Shown here piece by piece: positions 16,066 through 24,868 of a stretch of 64,000 nucleotides of DNA. This DNA is from Catelliglobosispora koreensis DSM 44566 (GTDB lineage Bacteria > Actinomycetota > Actinomycetes > Mycobacteriales > Micromonosporaceae): NCBI RefSeq assembly GCF_000379685.1, contig NZ_KB903272.1, positions 406,611 through 470,610 of the forward strand, given 5' to 3'. The notes under the pieces are model-generated. The model was not told the DNA's origin. It saw only the letters and a program-made list of their open reading frames with translations, and made no database searches. Numbering within the stretch: position 1 is the first letter of the stretch; every line of letters begins with the position of its first letter. A program made the position numbers and the translations under genes.

Positions 16066-17946
16066 GTGAAACGTATTCTCCTCGTGCTGGCACTGGTGGT
16101 GTCCGGCACCCTTCTTGGAAGCCCGGCGGCGCAGGCCGCTGAGCTGGCCGTCAACGGCGGATTCGAATCCGGGTCACTGTCGCCCTGGTCATGCACGGGT
16201 AACCTCGGCTCCATCGTGACCACGCCGGTTCAGGCGGGCACGCGGGCGCTGGCGGGTGCGGCGTCGAGTTCGGACAATGCCAAGTGCACCCAGAACGTCA
16301 GTGGTCTCGTGAGCGGCACTTCGTACACGCTGTCCGGCTGGTTCCGGGGTAACTACACCTACCTCGGCGTTACCGGTGGCGCGGCGACGTGGACCCCGGG
16401 CGGATCGTCCTACACGCAGCTGTCGCTGACGTTCACGGCAAGCGGGACGACCGCGCAGATCTACTTCCACGGCTGGTACGGCCAAGGCACGTACTACGCC
16501 GACAGCATCTCGCTGCAGGGCCAGGGCGGCTCCGGGGTCCCTGGCGCGCCAAGCAATCTGGCGTCCACGGGACAGACGAACAGCTCGATTTCTTTGAGCT
16601 GGGCAGCGGGCTCCGGCACGATCACGGGTTACCGCGTCTACGAAGGCACGACGCAGCGAGCGCAGGTCACCGGCCTCAGCACCACGATCAGTGGGCTGGC
16701 AACCTGTTCAAGTCACACGTACACCGTGCGTGCCTACAACTCGGTGGGGGAGTCGGCGAACTCCAACTCCATCACCGTTTCCACGACCGGTTGCGCTGGC
16801 GTTCCCGGCGTTCCGCCTAACTTCGCGTCAACGGGCGTAACGTCGACCAGCGCGTCGTTCTCGTGGGGCACGTCGTCGGGAACCGTTACGGGATACCGGA
16901 TTTACGAAGGCTCCACGCAACGTTTGCAGACGTCGAGCCTGTCCGGCACCGTGAGCGGTTTGGCCGCATGCACTTCGCACACGTACACCGTGCGCGGCTA
17001 CAACTCCAGTGGCGAATCTGGCAACAGCAACTCTGTCACCATCTCCACTTCAGGGTGCCCGTCTGCCGGCGTGATGGCTGCGCCGTATCTGTACCTCGGC
17101 TGGGGCGACCCGCCATCGGTTTCCACCGTCATGAGCGCGACCGGCATCAAGCAGTTCACGATGGCGTTCATGCTTTCTGGCGGCGGCTGCACCCCGATGT
17201 GGGACAGCCAGCGTCCACTGACCGGCGGTGTTGACCAGCAGGTCATCAACCAGATCCGGGCCAACGGTGGCGACATCCAAATCTCGTTTGGTGGCTGGAG
17301 CGGCAACAAGCTCGGGCCGAACTGTTCGTCAGCGGCGGCTTTGGCTGGCGCTTACCAGCAGGTCATCAACGCGTACAACCTGAAGTTCATCGACATCGAC
17401 ATCGAAAACACGGACGAGTTCGAAAACGAGGTCGTCCAGGACCGCATCCTCAACGCGCTGAAGATCGTCAAGCAGAACAACCCGGGCATCAAGACGATCA
17501 TCACTTTCGGCACGTCGACAACCGGCCCGAACTTCTGGGGCACCCGTCTGATCAACCAGTCGGCAGCGCTCCAAGCCAACATCGACAACTTCACCATCAT
17601 GCCATTCGACTTCGGCTGCACCGGAAACATGTTCACCTGCACCACTTCCGCCGCCGAAGGCCTCAAGAACGCACTCAAGGCCGCCTATGGCTGGACCGAC
17701 GACCAGGCGTATCGCAAGATGGGCCTGTCGGGCATGAACGGCTTGTCAGACCAGCAGGAAATGACGTCCATCCAGCACTGGACCGACATCAAGAACTGGG
17801 CCACCGCACGGCACATCCCGCGCCTGGCCTTCTGGTCGGTCAACCGCGACCGCCCCTGCCCCGGCGGCGGCGTCGTGTCGAACTGCTCGGGCATCGCCCA
17901 GAACAACTGGCAGTTCACCCAGATCACCGCCACCCACGCACCGTAA
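16066..17946 (+). CDS. secreted chitinase: carbohydrate-binding module, two FN3, GH18 (PF-ChiA-like)
   Basis: 626 residues from a GTG with AGGAG 4 nt upstream. Signal peptide ends AQA; then a CBM4/9-like jelly-roll (LAVNGGFESGSLSPW), two near-identical FN3 repeats with YRVYEG/YRIYEG, and a GH18 domain. The active-site motif is FIDIDIE with catalytic E447; the first aspartate of the classic DGxDxDxE is lysine, as in other members of this GH18 branch. Together with the upstream enzyme it gives two chitinases of different subfamily in one transcript. Confidence 0.9.
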   Translation: MKRILLVLALVVSGTLLGSPAAQAAELAVNGGFESGSLSPWSCTGNLGSIVTTPVQAGTRALAGAASSSDNAKCTQNVSGLVSGTSYTLSGWFRGNYTYLGVTGGAATWTPGGSSYTQLSLTFTASGTTAQIYFHGWYGQGTYYADSISLQGQGGSGVPGAPSNLASTGQTNSSISLSWAAGSGTITGYRVYEGTTQRAQVTGLSTTISGLATCSSHTYTVRAYNSVGESANSNSITVSTTGCAGVPGVPPNFASTGVTSTSASFSWGTSSGTVTGYRIYEGSTQRLQTSSLSGTVSGLAACTSHTYTVRGYNSSGESGNSNSVTISTSGCPSAGVMAAPYLYLGWGDPPSVSTVMSATGIKQFTMAFMLSGGGCTPMWDSQRPLTGGVDQQVINQIRANGGDIQISFGGWSGNKLGPNCSSAAALAGAYQQVINAYNLKFIDIDIENTDEFENEVVQDRILNALKIVKQNNPGIKTIITFGTSTTGPNFWGTRLINQSAALQANIDNFTIMPFDFGCTGNMFTCTTSAAEGLKNALKAAYGWTDDQAYRKMGLSGMNGLSDQQEMTSIQHWTDIKNWATARHIPRLAFWSVNRDRPCPGGGVVSNCSGIAQNNWQFTQITATHAP

Positions 17947-17970
17947 TTTCTCCTCCACGTGGGTGATCCG

Positions 17971-18015
17971 GCCCGCACCGCGGCTTCATCTTGGTCGCGG
18001 TGCGGGCTTTGGTTT
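17971..18015 (+). terminator. intrinsic terminator of the chitinase operon
   Basis: Perfect 12 bp stem GCCCGCACCGCG / CGCGGTGCGGGC with a 13 nt loop, followed by TTTGGTTT, 24 bp after the stop codon. Confidence 0.85.
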
Positions 18016-18566
18016 ATGCCTGTTCGCTCGCGGCCGTGGGCCAAGACGTTCAGGGCCTTTATTTCCGACGCCGCACATGGTTGCGACCGTTCCTCCCGCG
18101 AGGACCTCCCTGTCCGCGCTTCCCGGGCTCTTTACAAACCTTCGGCATTTACATCCCCTGTGCCTCGCTGTCCCGCTTGGCCTGCGCTCCCATGGTTTCC
18201 CGCGCCACCTGCTCCCCGCGTTCTGCTTCCGCCACACCCCACTTCCCACCCTTGCGCCGTTCCGCTCCTCCTTTCGCGCCCTTTCGCCTTGCCTGTTTCC
18301 GCTTCCCGCCCCTTGCGCCGTTCCGCTTCGCGCTCCTCCTTTCGCGCCCTTCGCCGCCGCCACTTCCTCGCCCGCCCTTTCCCTTCCTCTGCCGCCCTTG
18401 CGTCGCGGCTCGTGCTTCCCGCGCTCGGCTTCGCGCCATTTGCTTCCCGCGCCGTGCTGTTCCGCTGGCCTGGCTTCGCGTCCCGCATCCCGGGAGATGC
18501 CCTGCTTCCACCGCTGCCTTTTGCTCCGTTTACTTCTGGCGGTTCTAGTTCGGGTCGCACTTCATC

Positions 18567-18651
18567 GAGATCCACATCCGTATCGGTGATCCACAACCTT
18601 TGGGACGTGATCGAATCGGCTTTGGATCACGCCTAGAGGGATGTGGATCTC
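18567..18651. repeat. GATC-rich nested palindrome, copy A
   Basis: Outer arms GAGATCCACATCC (18567-18579) and GGATGTGGATCTC (18639-18651) are perfect inverted copies. Inside are GTGATCCACAACC (18586-18598) and an inner pair GACGTGATC / GGATCACGCC (18604-18633) around an 11 bp loop. Five GATC sites. Copies B and C at 31207 and 35919 share the same outer and inner modules. Confidence 0.85.
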
Positions 18652-18698
18652 AAGTTGCAGCGGGCACGGTGGCTGGAGAGGCGGCAATGGCGGACGGC

Positions 18699-18821
18699 GG
18701 GAAGCGGCGCGGAAGCCAGGGGAGCGACGGGCAATGCGGGGCGGCGGGGGCGGGAAGCGGCGCGGAAGCCAGGGGAGCGACGGGCAATGCGGGGCGGCGG
18801 GGGCGGGAAGCGGCGGGGAAG
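18699..18821. repeat. 53 bp tandem repeat
   Basis: Two identical 53 bp units (18699-18751 and 18752-18804), each starting GGGAAGCGGCGCGGAAGCC, followed by a partial third unit. It lies in the purine-rich right flank of palindrome A. Confidence 0.9.
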
Positions 18822-19006
18822 CAAGGAGTAGGGGAGCAGGCGGGCACCATCGGGCAGAGGAGGTCGGGAAGCAGAGGGAGCGGTGGGGAAGCAGGGATGA
18901 GGTGGGGACAGAAGTGGGTGGAAGGTGGGTGGGAAGCGGGTGCACGGGTGGGGGAAGGTGGGGAAGCGCACGGGAGGCCGATGTTTGGGGCGGGTAACCT
19001 GGGTGG

Positions 19007-20455
19007 ATGTCCACCGAAGCCCGTAAGCCCTCTGTTGCCCTGCTCACCCTCGGGTGCGCCCGTAACGAGGTCGACTCCGAGGAGCTAGCGGCCCGTCTTG
19101 CTGGCGATGGATGGCAGGTCAGCACCGATGGCTCGAAGGCTGACGTGGTGTTGGTGAACACCTGTGGCTTCGTTGAGAAGGCCAAGCAAGACTCGATTGA
19201 GACGCTGCTTGCCGCCTCGGAGACCGGTGCCAAAGTGGTCGCTGCCGGGTGCATGGCGGAGCGCTACGGGCGGGACCTGGCGCAGAGCTTGCCCGAGGCT
19301 GACGCCGTGCTGGGTTTTGACGATTATCCGACGATCTCGGCCACGCTTAACGCTGTGCTTAACGGCGAGAAGGTGGAGGCACACGTTCCGCGGGACCGCC
19401 GTGAACTGCTGCCGATCGCGCCGGTGGAGCGTAAGGCCGCCAAGGTCGTCGTTCCTGGACACACCATTGTGGACAGTGCCACACCCGCGCATCTCAAACC
19501 GATTCTGCGGCACCGCTTCGACAAGAGCCCGGTCGCGTCACTCAAGCTCGCCAGCGGTTGTGACCGCCGTTGTTCGTTCTGTGCTATTCCTAGTTTCCGG
19601 GGTGCGTTCGTCTCGCGTACCCCCGATGAATTGCTCGCCGAAGCTGAATGGCTGGCGCAGAGCGGGGTTCGCGAACTGGTGCTCGTGAGCGAGAACTCGA
19701 CTTCTTACGGCAAGGACTTCGGTGATCCTCGCGCGCTGGAGAAGCTGCTGCCGCAACTGGCTGCCGTCAAGGGCATCGTGCGCGTGCGCGCGAGCTACCT
19801 GCAGCCGGCTGAAACCCGCCCCGGTCTCGTTGAGGTGATCGCCACCACGCCCGGGGTCGCACCCTATTTTGACTTGTCGTTCCAGCACTCTTCCGAGCCG
19901 GTCCTGCGCCGGATGCGGCGATTTGGCTCTACGGAACGATTCTTGGACCTTCTCGAATCGGCTCGCAAGTTCAACCCGGCGGCCGGTGCCCGCAGCAACT
20001 TCATCGTCGGCTTCCCGGGTGAGACCAAAGCCGATGTCGAGGAGCTCATCCGGTTCCTAAGCGAGGCGCGGCTGGACGCGGTTGGCGTCTTTGACTACTC
20101 CGATGAGGACGGCACGGAAGCCGCCGGCTTTGACAAGAAGGTCGGGGCCGCCACGATTAAGCGGCGTTACGAGAAAGTGCTTTCGCTGTCGGAAGAACTT
20201 TGCGCGCAACGCGCCGAGGAACGCATCGGCACCGAAATTGATGTGATGGTGGACGCTGTCATCGGCGGTGTCGCCGAGGGCCGCGCCGAGCATCAGGCCC
20301 CTGAAGTGGACGGGTCGACGACCCTGACCGGCGGTTTCGACGCGGCCGCACTCAAGCCTGGTGATCTCGTGCGGGCTAAAGTCGTCCGTGCCGAAGGTGT
20401 CGATCTGGTTGCAGAGCCGGTGGCGATGCTCTCCGCTGTCGTAATGAGTGGTTAA
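19007..20455 (+). CDS. rimO: ribosomal protein S12 methylthiotransferase RimO
   Basis: 482 residues. Radical-SAM methylthiotransferase: N-terminal MTTase domain with [11 protein letters not shown], the three cluster cysteines C185-x3-C189-x2-C192 (GCDRRCSFC) and a C-terminal TRAM domain. The sequence SCAIP-type context and the LGCARN start distinguish RimO from MiaB. It adds a methylthio group to an aspartate of S12. TAACCT lies exactly 6 nt before the ATG (leaderless). pgsA follows after 10 bp. Confidence 0.94.
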   Translation: MSTEARKPSVALLTLGCARNEVDSEELAARLAGDGWQVSTDGSKADVVLVNTCGFVEKAKQDSIETLLAASETGAKVVAAGCMAERYGRDLAQSLPEADAVLGFDDYPTISATLNAVLNGEKVEAHVPRDRRELLPIAPVERKAAKVVVPGHTIVDSATPAHLKPILRHRFDKSPVASLKLASGCDRRCSFCAIPSFRGAFVSRTPDELLAEAEWLAQSGVRELVLVSENSTSYGKDFGDPRALEKLLPQLAAVKGIVRVRASYLQPAETRPGLVEVIATTPGVAPYFDLSFQHSSEPVLRRMRRFGSTERFLDLLESARKFNPAAGARSNFIVGFPGETKADVEELIRFLSEARLDAVGVFDYSDEDGTEAAGFDKKVGAATIKRRYEKVLSLSEELCAQRAEERIGTEIDVMVDAVIGGVAEGRAEHQAPEVDGSTTLTGGFDAAALKPGDLVRAKVVRAEGVDLVAEPVAMLSAVVMSG

Positions 20456-20465
20456 CGTAGGTCCC

Positions 20466-21035
20466 GTGCCCATTACCAAGGTGCCGGTTCTCAACGCGGC
20501 CAATGTGCTGACGGTGGTCCGCATTGTGCTCGTGCCCGTGTTCGTGGTCTTGGTAATCATGTCTGGCATGACCGACCCTGGGTTACGGATCGCCGCCGCG
20601 ATCGCTTTCGGGGTCGCCTCGTTCACCGATTACGTCGACGGCTGGGTGGCCCGGCGCTTCAACCTCGTGACCTCCTTTGGCAAGGTCGCTGACCCGATCG
20701 CTGACAAGGCGCTCACGGGCACGGCGCTGATTCTGCTGAGCGCCTATGGCGTGCTTCCGTGGTGGGTGACTCTCGTGATCCTCGTGCGCGAGTGGGGCAT
20801 CACGCTGATGCGCTTCTATGTGCTGAAGTGGGGCGTGATGGCAGCCAGCCGTGGCGGCAAGCTCAAGACGGTGCTGCAGATCGGGGCGATCACGTGGTAC
20901 CTGTTCCCCTTCCCCACGCCGTGGTCATATGCCGGACCGGTGCTGATGTTCTCCGCCCTCGTCGTGACCGTCGTGACCGGTGTTGACTACGTCATCGCGG
21001 CTTACCGCTTGCGGCAGGCCGCCGGTGCTCAGTGA
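20466..21035 (+). CDS. pgsA: CDP-diacylglycerol--glycerol-3-phosphate 3-phosphatidyltransferase-type enzyme
   Basis: 189 residues, GTG start with TAACGT 7 nt upstream; the frame is open 18 nt further. The CDP-alcohol phosphotransferase motif is complete: DYVDGWVAR, then eight residues, G-x3-D-x3-D (FGKVADPIAD). Several membrane helices. In phosphatidylglycerol synthesis it joins CDP-diacylglycerol and glycerol 3-phosphate; in mycobacteria the orthologous position is pgsA3. The exact alcohol acceptor is inferred from synteny. Overlaps the next gene by 11 bp. Confidence 0.88.
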   Translation: MPITKVPVLNAANVLTVVRIVLVPVFVVLVIMSGMTDPGLRIAAAIAFGVASFTDYVDGWVARRFNLVTSFGKVADPIADKALTGTALILLSAYGVLPWWVTLVILVREWGITLMRFYVLKWGVMAASRGGKLKTVLQIGAITWYLFPFPTPWSYAGPVLMFSALVVTVVTGVDYVIAAYRLRQAAGAQ

Positions 21036-21828
21036 GTATTTAGCCCTGCTCGGCGTCGCACACCAGCCTCCTTCGGCCGCCTATCTAGCCGAGTTGCACC
21101 GGGCCCACGTGTCCAAAGTGGTCTACGCCAACGTCGACATCATGCTCGGGCGGCCCGGCACCCTTGATCCCGTCGAGTCGGTGCGCCGGATCGTGCAAAG
21201 ACGTGGTGGCTATTGCTTTCAGCTCAACGGCGCGTTCGCGTGGCTGTTGCGTGAGCTGGGCTTCTCGGTGACGCCGCATCGCGGTTACGTGTGGCGCCAT
21301 GATGCTCAGGAGCGGCCGAATCTCAACCACTTGGTGCTCGTGGTGCACGACCTCGACGGTCCGCCGTGGCTCGTTGACGCGGGCCTGGGCGATGCGATTT
21401 ACGCTCCGCTGCCCCTGGTGCCTGACGAATATGTGCAGGGTCCGTTCCGCTATGCGCTTGATGCCGCTCCAGGTTTCGACGGCTGGCGGTTCACACACGA
21501 CGTGCAGGGGTCGTTTGCTGCCATGGAGTTTGAGTCGGCGGCCGCCTCCTTGGACGATTTCGTTGCGGCACACCAGTTTCAGTCGACGTCGCCCGAGTCG
21601 AGCTTCATGAAGTTTCTGACCGCACAGGTCCGGTTGCCGGGTGAGGTTGCTGCCCTGCGCGGACTAGTTTTGACGACTGTCGATAAATCGGGCAAGCGGT
21701 CGCAAACCATGGAAACGCTGCACCAATGGCAGGAGTGCCTGACCGCTCTCGGCGTCGACGCTGACGCGGTGACACCGCTATGGGAGCGCGAACAGTCAAC
21801 GCACGCGGAATGGCTGGCGAAGGCATGA
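21025..21828 (+). CDS. nat: arylamine N-acetyltransferase
   Basis: 267 residues from a GTG inside the end of pgsA. Complete cysteine-protease-like triad of the NAT family: C64 in RRGGYCFQLN, H102 in NHLVLVV and D118 in LVDAGLGD. It moves acetyl from acetyl-CoA to arylamines and hydrazines; relatives also serve in natural product assembly. An unusual guest between pgsA and cinA; coupled to both by overlaps, so probably co-expressed. Confidence 0.9.
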   Translation: MLSEYLALLGVAHQPPSAAYLAELHRAHVSKVVYANVDIMLGRPGTLDPVESVRRIVQRRGGYCFQLNGAFAWLLRELGFSVTPHRGYVWRHDAQERPNLNHLVLVVHDLDGPPWLVDAGLGDAIYAPLPLVPDEYVQGPFRYALDAAPGFDGWRFTHDVQGSFAAMEFESAAASLDDFVAAHQFQSTSPESSFMKFLTAQVRLPGEVAALRGLVLTTVDKSGKRSQTMETLHQWQECLTALGVDADAVTPLWEREQSTHAEWLAKA

Positions 21829-22283
21829 TTGACCGTCTCATCGCGACATTGGCGGCTCGGGGCGAGACGCTCGCGGTCGCTGAATCGCTGACGGGAGGCC
21901 TGCTCGCGGCCACTATCGTCAGCGTGCCCGGGGTGTCCAAAGTGTTTCGGGGCGGGCTGGTGACCTATGCCACCGATCTCAAGCACACGCTCGCTGGGGT
22001 GGACGCTGACCTGCTCGCTGAGCACGGGCCTGTGCACCCAGAAGTGGCCCGCCAGATGGCTGCTGGGGCACGTGAGCGCTGTGGGGCGACCTGGGGATTG
22101 TCGACCACCGGCGTCGCTGGGCCGGGGGCGCAAGACGGCGTACCCGAAGGAGTTGTCTTTGTGGCAATCGACGGCCCGCAGCGTAAAGTTGAGCACCTGA
22201 CCCTTTCCGGCGGCCGGCAGACCATTCGCCAAGCAGCGGTAGATGCGGTTCTGGCGCTCCTTGAGTCCTCCATTGTGACCTGA
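21825..22283 (+). CDS. CinA C-terminal (PncC, nicotinamide mononucleotide deamidase) protein
   Basis: 152 residues; the ATG overlaps the previous stop as ATGA. Single CinA_C domain: AVAESLTGGLLAATIVSVPG, VTYATDLKHTLAGV and TTGVAGPGAQDG. PncC-type proteins deamidate NMN to NaMN in pyridine nucleotide recycling. The N-terminal COG1058 domain of full-length CinA is absent, as is common in actinobacteria. No further gene until 22408; the 124 bp gap shows no clear motif. Confidence 0.9.
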   Translation: MIDRLIATLAARGETLAVAESLTGGLLAATIVSVPGVSKVFRGGLVTYATDLKHTLAGVDADLLAEHGPVHPEVARQMAAGARERCGATWGLSTTGVAGPGAQDGVPEGVVFVAIDGPQRKVEHLTLSGGRQTIRQAAVDAVLALLESSIVT

Positions 22284-22407
22284 GTCATAACATCTACGAT
22301 CATAAAGATTGTTGCGGCGGGGCGGGGTGTCGATACGCCGGAGAAGGGGTACGGTTCATGGCAAGCCGCCGGTGATAACCGTCGGCTAGACATATAGGGG
22401 GTGCGCC

Positions 22408-22848
22408 ATGGTGCTCTTGCGTCGAGTGATCGGCGACGCCCTGCGCGCCCGCCGCCAAGGACAGCACCGCACCTTGCGTGAGGTGTCCACCGCGGCGAAC
22501 GTCAGCTTGGGCTATCTGTCCGAAATCGAGCGAGGCCAGAAGGAAGCGTCAAGCGAACTGCTTGCCTCGATTTGTGACGCCTTAGGCGCACGGCTCTCTG
22601 AAGTGCTCCAGGACGTCAGCGACACTGTCGCCCTGGCTGAGCAGGTAGAGGGCGTCCTTGTCCCGCAGCCCGTCGCTACACCCGCACCCAGGGTGGAGGA
22701 GCCGGCCACTGCGGTGTGGGCAGAGGACGGACAGGTTACGGTCACTGTTCGCCGGGATACCCCGCTGCGGACGACCTTGCGGGCCCGCAACATCAGGCCT
22801 GGCAACGGTTCTGGTTCCGCACGTGGCAGGGAACTCACCGGCGTCTAG
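22408..22848 (+). CDS. clgR: XRE-family regulator ClgR
   Basis: 146 residues; ATG with AGGGGG upstream. The helix-turn-helix [29 protein letters not shown] is close to ClgR of mycobacteria and corynebacteria, and the position after pgsA is the conserved one. ClgR activates clp protease and other proteostasis genes. The C-terminus (about 90-146) is low-complexity. No pspA/35-kDa antigen gene follows, unlike mycobacteria; a strong hairpin ends the unit instead. Confidence 0.88.
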   Translation: MVLLRRVIGDALRARRQGQHRTLREVSTAANVSLGYLSEIERGQKEASSELLASICDALGARLSEVLQDVSDTVALAEQVEGVLVPQPVATPAPRVEEPATAVWAEDGQVTVTVRRDTPLRTTLRARNIRPGNGSGSARGRELTGV

Positions 22849-22853
22849 ATAGC

Positions 22854-22904
22854 AAGCAAAGAAATGTGCTCCGGGTCACGGCCTGGGGCACATTTGTTTG
22901 CTTA
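22854..22904 (+). terminator. long hairpin terminator after clgR
   Basis: 16 bp arms AAGCAAAGAAATGTGC / GCACATTTGTTTGCTT with one mismatch and an 18 nt loop, six bases after the clgR stop. The 3' arm is T-rich, consistent with termination. Confidence 0.7.
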
Positions 22905-22923
22905 GGGCGTAGTGTTGCCGCCC

Positions 22924-23274
22924 ATGAAGGAGCTGGTGAATAGGCTTGCGGCCGACCCCATGGAGCAGCCGGGATTTTTCCTTGGCCTGGTTCAGCGGGA
23001 AGTGCTGTGGCCTGATATCACCGCCCCTGCGCCCGGTCTGCTCGCCGCGCTGGATCAGCATGGTGCCGCGGTCCGCGACGCTATCGGCCCCGGAGCTGGC
23101 TGGCTCGACCTCGAAGACCTCGCTGCCTACGCCCGTGGCGTCGTGGAAGTGGCCGCGGAGTACGCCTGCCATGACATGCCAGCGCAGACCCAGCATTGGC
23201 TGAGCCTGCGCTTGGCTTCCGTTTGCGGACTGGCTAGCGATCTCGGCTATCTGCCGAGCGTTACTGCCGTCTGA
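22924..23274 (+). CDS. hypothetical protein, helical
   Basis: 116 residues from an ATG at 22924 (a GTG at 22912 is possible); TAGTGT ends 8 nt upstream, so the mRNA may be almost leaderless. The sequence ELVNRLAADPMEQPGFFLGL and ARGVVEVAAEYACHDM is helical with no membrane segment and no motif that I know. Codon use matches its neighbours, which supports a real gene. Its end overlaps the convergent channel-like gene by 14 bp. Confidence 0.65.
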   Translation: MKELVNRLAADPMEQPGFFLGLVQREVLWPDITAPAPGLLAALDQHGAAVRDAIGPGAGWLDLEDLAAYARGVVEVAAEYACHDMPAQTQHWLSLRLASVCGLASDLGYLPSVTAV

Positions 23275-24028
23275 TCCGCTCCGTCTCGGCCGCGGTCACG
23301 CTCTCACCAGCGGCGAAGGCTTCCTTGGTGTCGCGCCGTCCAGCCATGTTGGACTGCATCTTGTTGCGCACCGACGTGGACTCGGTCTCCACCTTGTCCA
23401 GCGCCTTCTCCCAGCGTGCCTGCATGGGCTTGATGAGGCCGCCGCCTACGCCTACGACCAGGATGCCGCCCAGGGTCGCGAGTGTCGCGACGAGCAGAGG
23501 CGTGGTGATCGCCGTGGCGACACCGATCTGGTTGAGCGCGGCGATGATGCCCAGGCCGACGATGAAGGCCCACGCGACGTTCGCGAGCATCCGGCTGTAC
23601 GACAAGCCCGTGAGACCGTTGGAGATGAGGTCTCGGACCGCACCGGCGATAGCGGCCGCCACGACGACGATAACTATCGCGATGAATGCCTTAGGCAGCC
23701 AGCTGACGATGCCGCGAATCAAGTCAGACACGGCATTCGGGCCCCATACGCCGAAGGCCAGCTGAAGCGTGAACAGGAGCACCGCGTAGTACGCCAGCGC
23801 CGCAAGGATGGACGAAGGCGTGTACTTACTGCCCTGGAACATCCGTGCGATGCCGCCGCGGTCTACCGCGCGGTCGAACTTGAGCGCGTGGAGCCCCTTC
23901 ATGACCAGTTTGCGGATCACCCTGGCGATGATCCAGCCGACCAGCATGATGGCCAGGAACCCAACGGCCTTGGGCACGAACAGCAGCACCGAGCGCCACA
24001 TGTCGTTCAAAGCTTGCGTGATGTCCAT
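23261..24028 (-). CDS. conserved-TM-helix (MscS-related) membrane protein
   Basis: 255 residues from an ATG with GGGGGAAG just upstream. The N-terminal helix VPKAVGFLAIMLVGWIIARVIRKLV and the repeat LPKAFIAIVIVVVAAAIAG are TM_helix (PF05552-type) modules seen in small mechanosensitive-channel relatives; four or five membrane segments, then a charged cytoplasmic tail. The beta domain of true MscS is missing, so gating by tension is not assured. Confidence 0.8.
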   Translation of the reverse strand: MDITQALNDMWRSVLLFVPKAVGFLAIMLVGWIIARVIRKLVMKGLHALKFDRAVDRGGIARMFQGSKYTPSSILAALAYYAVLLFTLQLAFGVWGPNAVSDLIRGIVSWLPKAFIAIVIVVVAAAIAGAVRDLISNGLTGLSYSRMLANVAWAFIVGLGIIAALNQIGVATAITTPLLVATLATLGGILVVGVGGGLIKPMQARWEKALDKVETESTSVRNKMQSNMAGRRDTKEAFAAGESVTAAETERIRRQ

Positions 24029-24106
24029 CGCTTCCCCCATATCGGATGATTCATGCCGACCGTATACAAAGTCGGATGCCCGTTATGGGGTTTTCGCCGA
24101 AGTTAC

Positions 24107-24868
24107 CTAGCGAATGCGCACGACATCCCCTGGATTTACCGCCAGCATGACCGCCGCCCGGCCGCCGTTCACGGCCACGGCCAGGTGCCCGGCTGAGTCT
24201 CCGAACACGACCAGCCCGCCGCTGGGCGCGTCAGCGAACGTCTGCCCGCGCATGGCTCGTACGCCCGCGATGGTCACGTTGTCAGGCAGCTGCTGAAGGT
24301 ACGACGCCGGAGCCGCCAGCTGGACGTTGCCGAAGCGGTCGATGGTCAGCACTTCGGCGTCGATCCACCCGTCGCCGAGCGCCACGACCGGATCGGGCAG
24401 CCGCACGAGCGTCGCCGGGTCGAGCAACGTGCCCTCGGCTTGCCCGTCGAGCGTCAGCCGGGCCGCGATGGGCGCGAAGACGTCCCTGCCGTGGAACGTG
24501 CGCGAGGCCTTATCGGGAATGGACAGTTCCGTGGCCTTGGTAATGCCGCCGAGCGCGTCCGCCGCCCAGATCAGCAGCCCGTTATCCGGCCCGGTGAGCA
24601 GGCCATTGGGGGTTTGGAGCACGATCGCGCGACGGTCCGTGCCGACACCCGGGTCCACGACAGCCAAATGCACCGAAGGCGGAAGGTGAGGCACGGTCTG
24701 TGCGAGCACCGCGGCCGCGCGCGTCACGTCACCGGGCGCGATCATGTGGGTCACGTCGATAACCCTTGCGGCAGGGGCGATCCGGGCGATCACGCCGTGG
24801 CAGGACGCCACAAAGCCATCTGACAGTCCGTAGTCTGTCGTGAGCGAAACGTAGCTAAGCGGAGGCAC
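24107..24868 (-). CDS. SAM hydrolase (DUF62, S-adenosyl-L-methionine hydroxide adenosyltransferase)
   Basis: 253 residues. DUF62 motifs in order: TTDYGLSDGFVAS, IDVTHMIAPGDV, VDPGVGTDRRA, GPDNG, FHGRDVFAPIAA and DRFGN. The Asp-Arg-His set used to activate water is present (VDPGVGT with the following Arg, and FHGRD). The family hydrolyses SAM to adenosine and methionine; the fluorinase and chlorinase are relatives but have substitutions near the halide site that cannot be judged here. Overlaps the acyltransferase gene by 14 bp. Confidence 0.88.
   Translation of the reverse strand: MPPLSYVSLTTDYGLSDGFVASCHGVIARIAPAARVIDVTHMIAPGDVTRAAAVLAQTVPHLPPSVHLAVVDPGVGTDRRAIVLQTPNGLLTGPDNGLLIWAADALGGITKATELSIPDKASRTFHGRDVFAPIAARLTLDGQAEGTLLDPATLVRLPDPVVALGDGWIDAEVLTIDRFGNVQLAAPASYLQQLPDNVTIAGVRAMRGQTFADAPSGGLVVFGDSAGHLAVAVNGGRAAVMLAVNPGDVVRIR

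Larger units (their letters stand above)
18016..19006. other. gene-free, strand-skewed low-complexity block
   Basis: Almost 1 kb without a credible gene. From about 18060 to 18560 the + strand is rich in C and T, with words such as GCTTCCCGC, CGCGCCCTT and CTCCTCCTTT repeated; from about 18652 to 18990 it is rich in G and A, with GGGAAGC and GCGGAAG repeated. The switch happens at the palindrome at 18567-18651. The two flanks are partly reverse complements: CCGCTTCCCGCCCC at 18299 matches GGGGCGGGAAGCGG at 18747 and 18800. Long open frames cross the block on both strands, but they are repetitive and resemble no protein. The rimO promoter lies at its right end (18995-19000). Confidence 0.75.

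Noticed and set aside
18699..18821. CRISPR array
   Set aside because: The 53 bp units are contiguous with no unique spacers, and there are no cas genes in the window.
17959..19254. Protein-coding frames of 200 or more codons in the skewed block
   Set aside because: Several frames are open on both strands at once, composition is repetitive (Arg/Pro/Ala/Gly), no ribosome binding site, no known domain. One of them also runs into rimO antisense.
24107..24868. Fluorinase or chlorinase
   Set aside because: The sequence has the general DUF62 hydrolase motifs, and no halometabolite genes are nearby; SAM hydrolase is the safer call.
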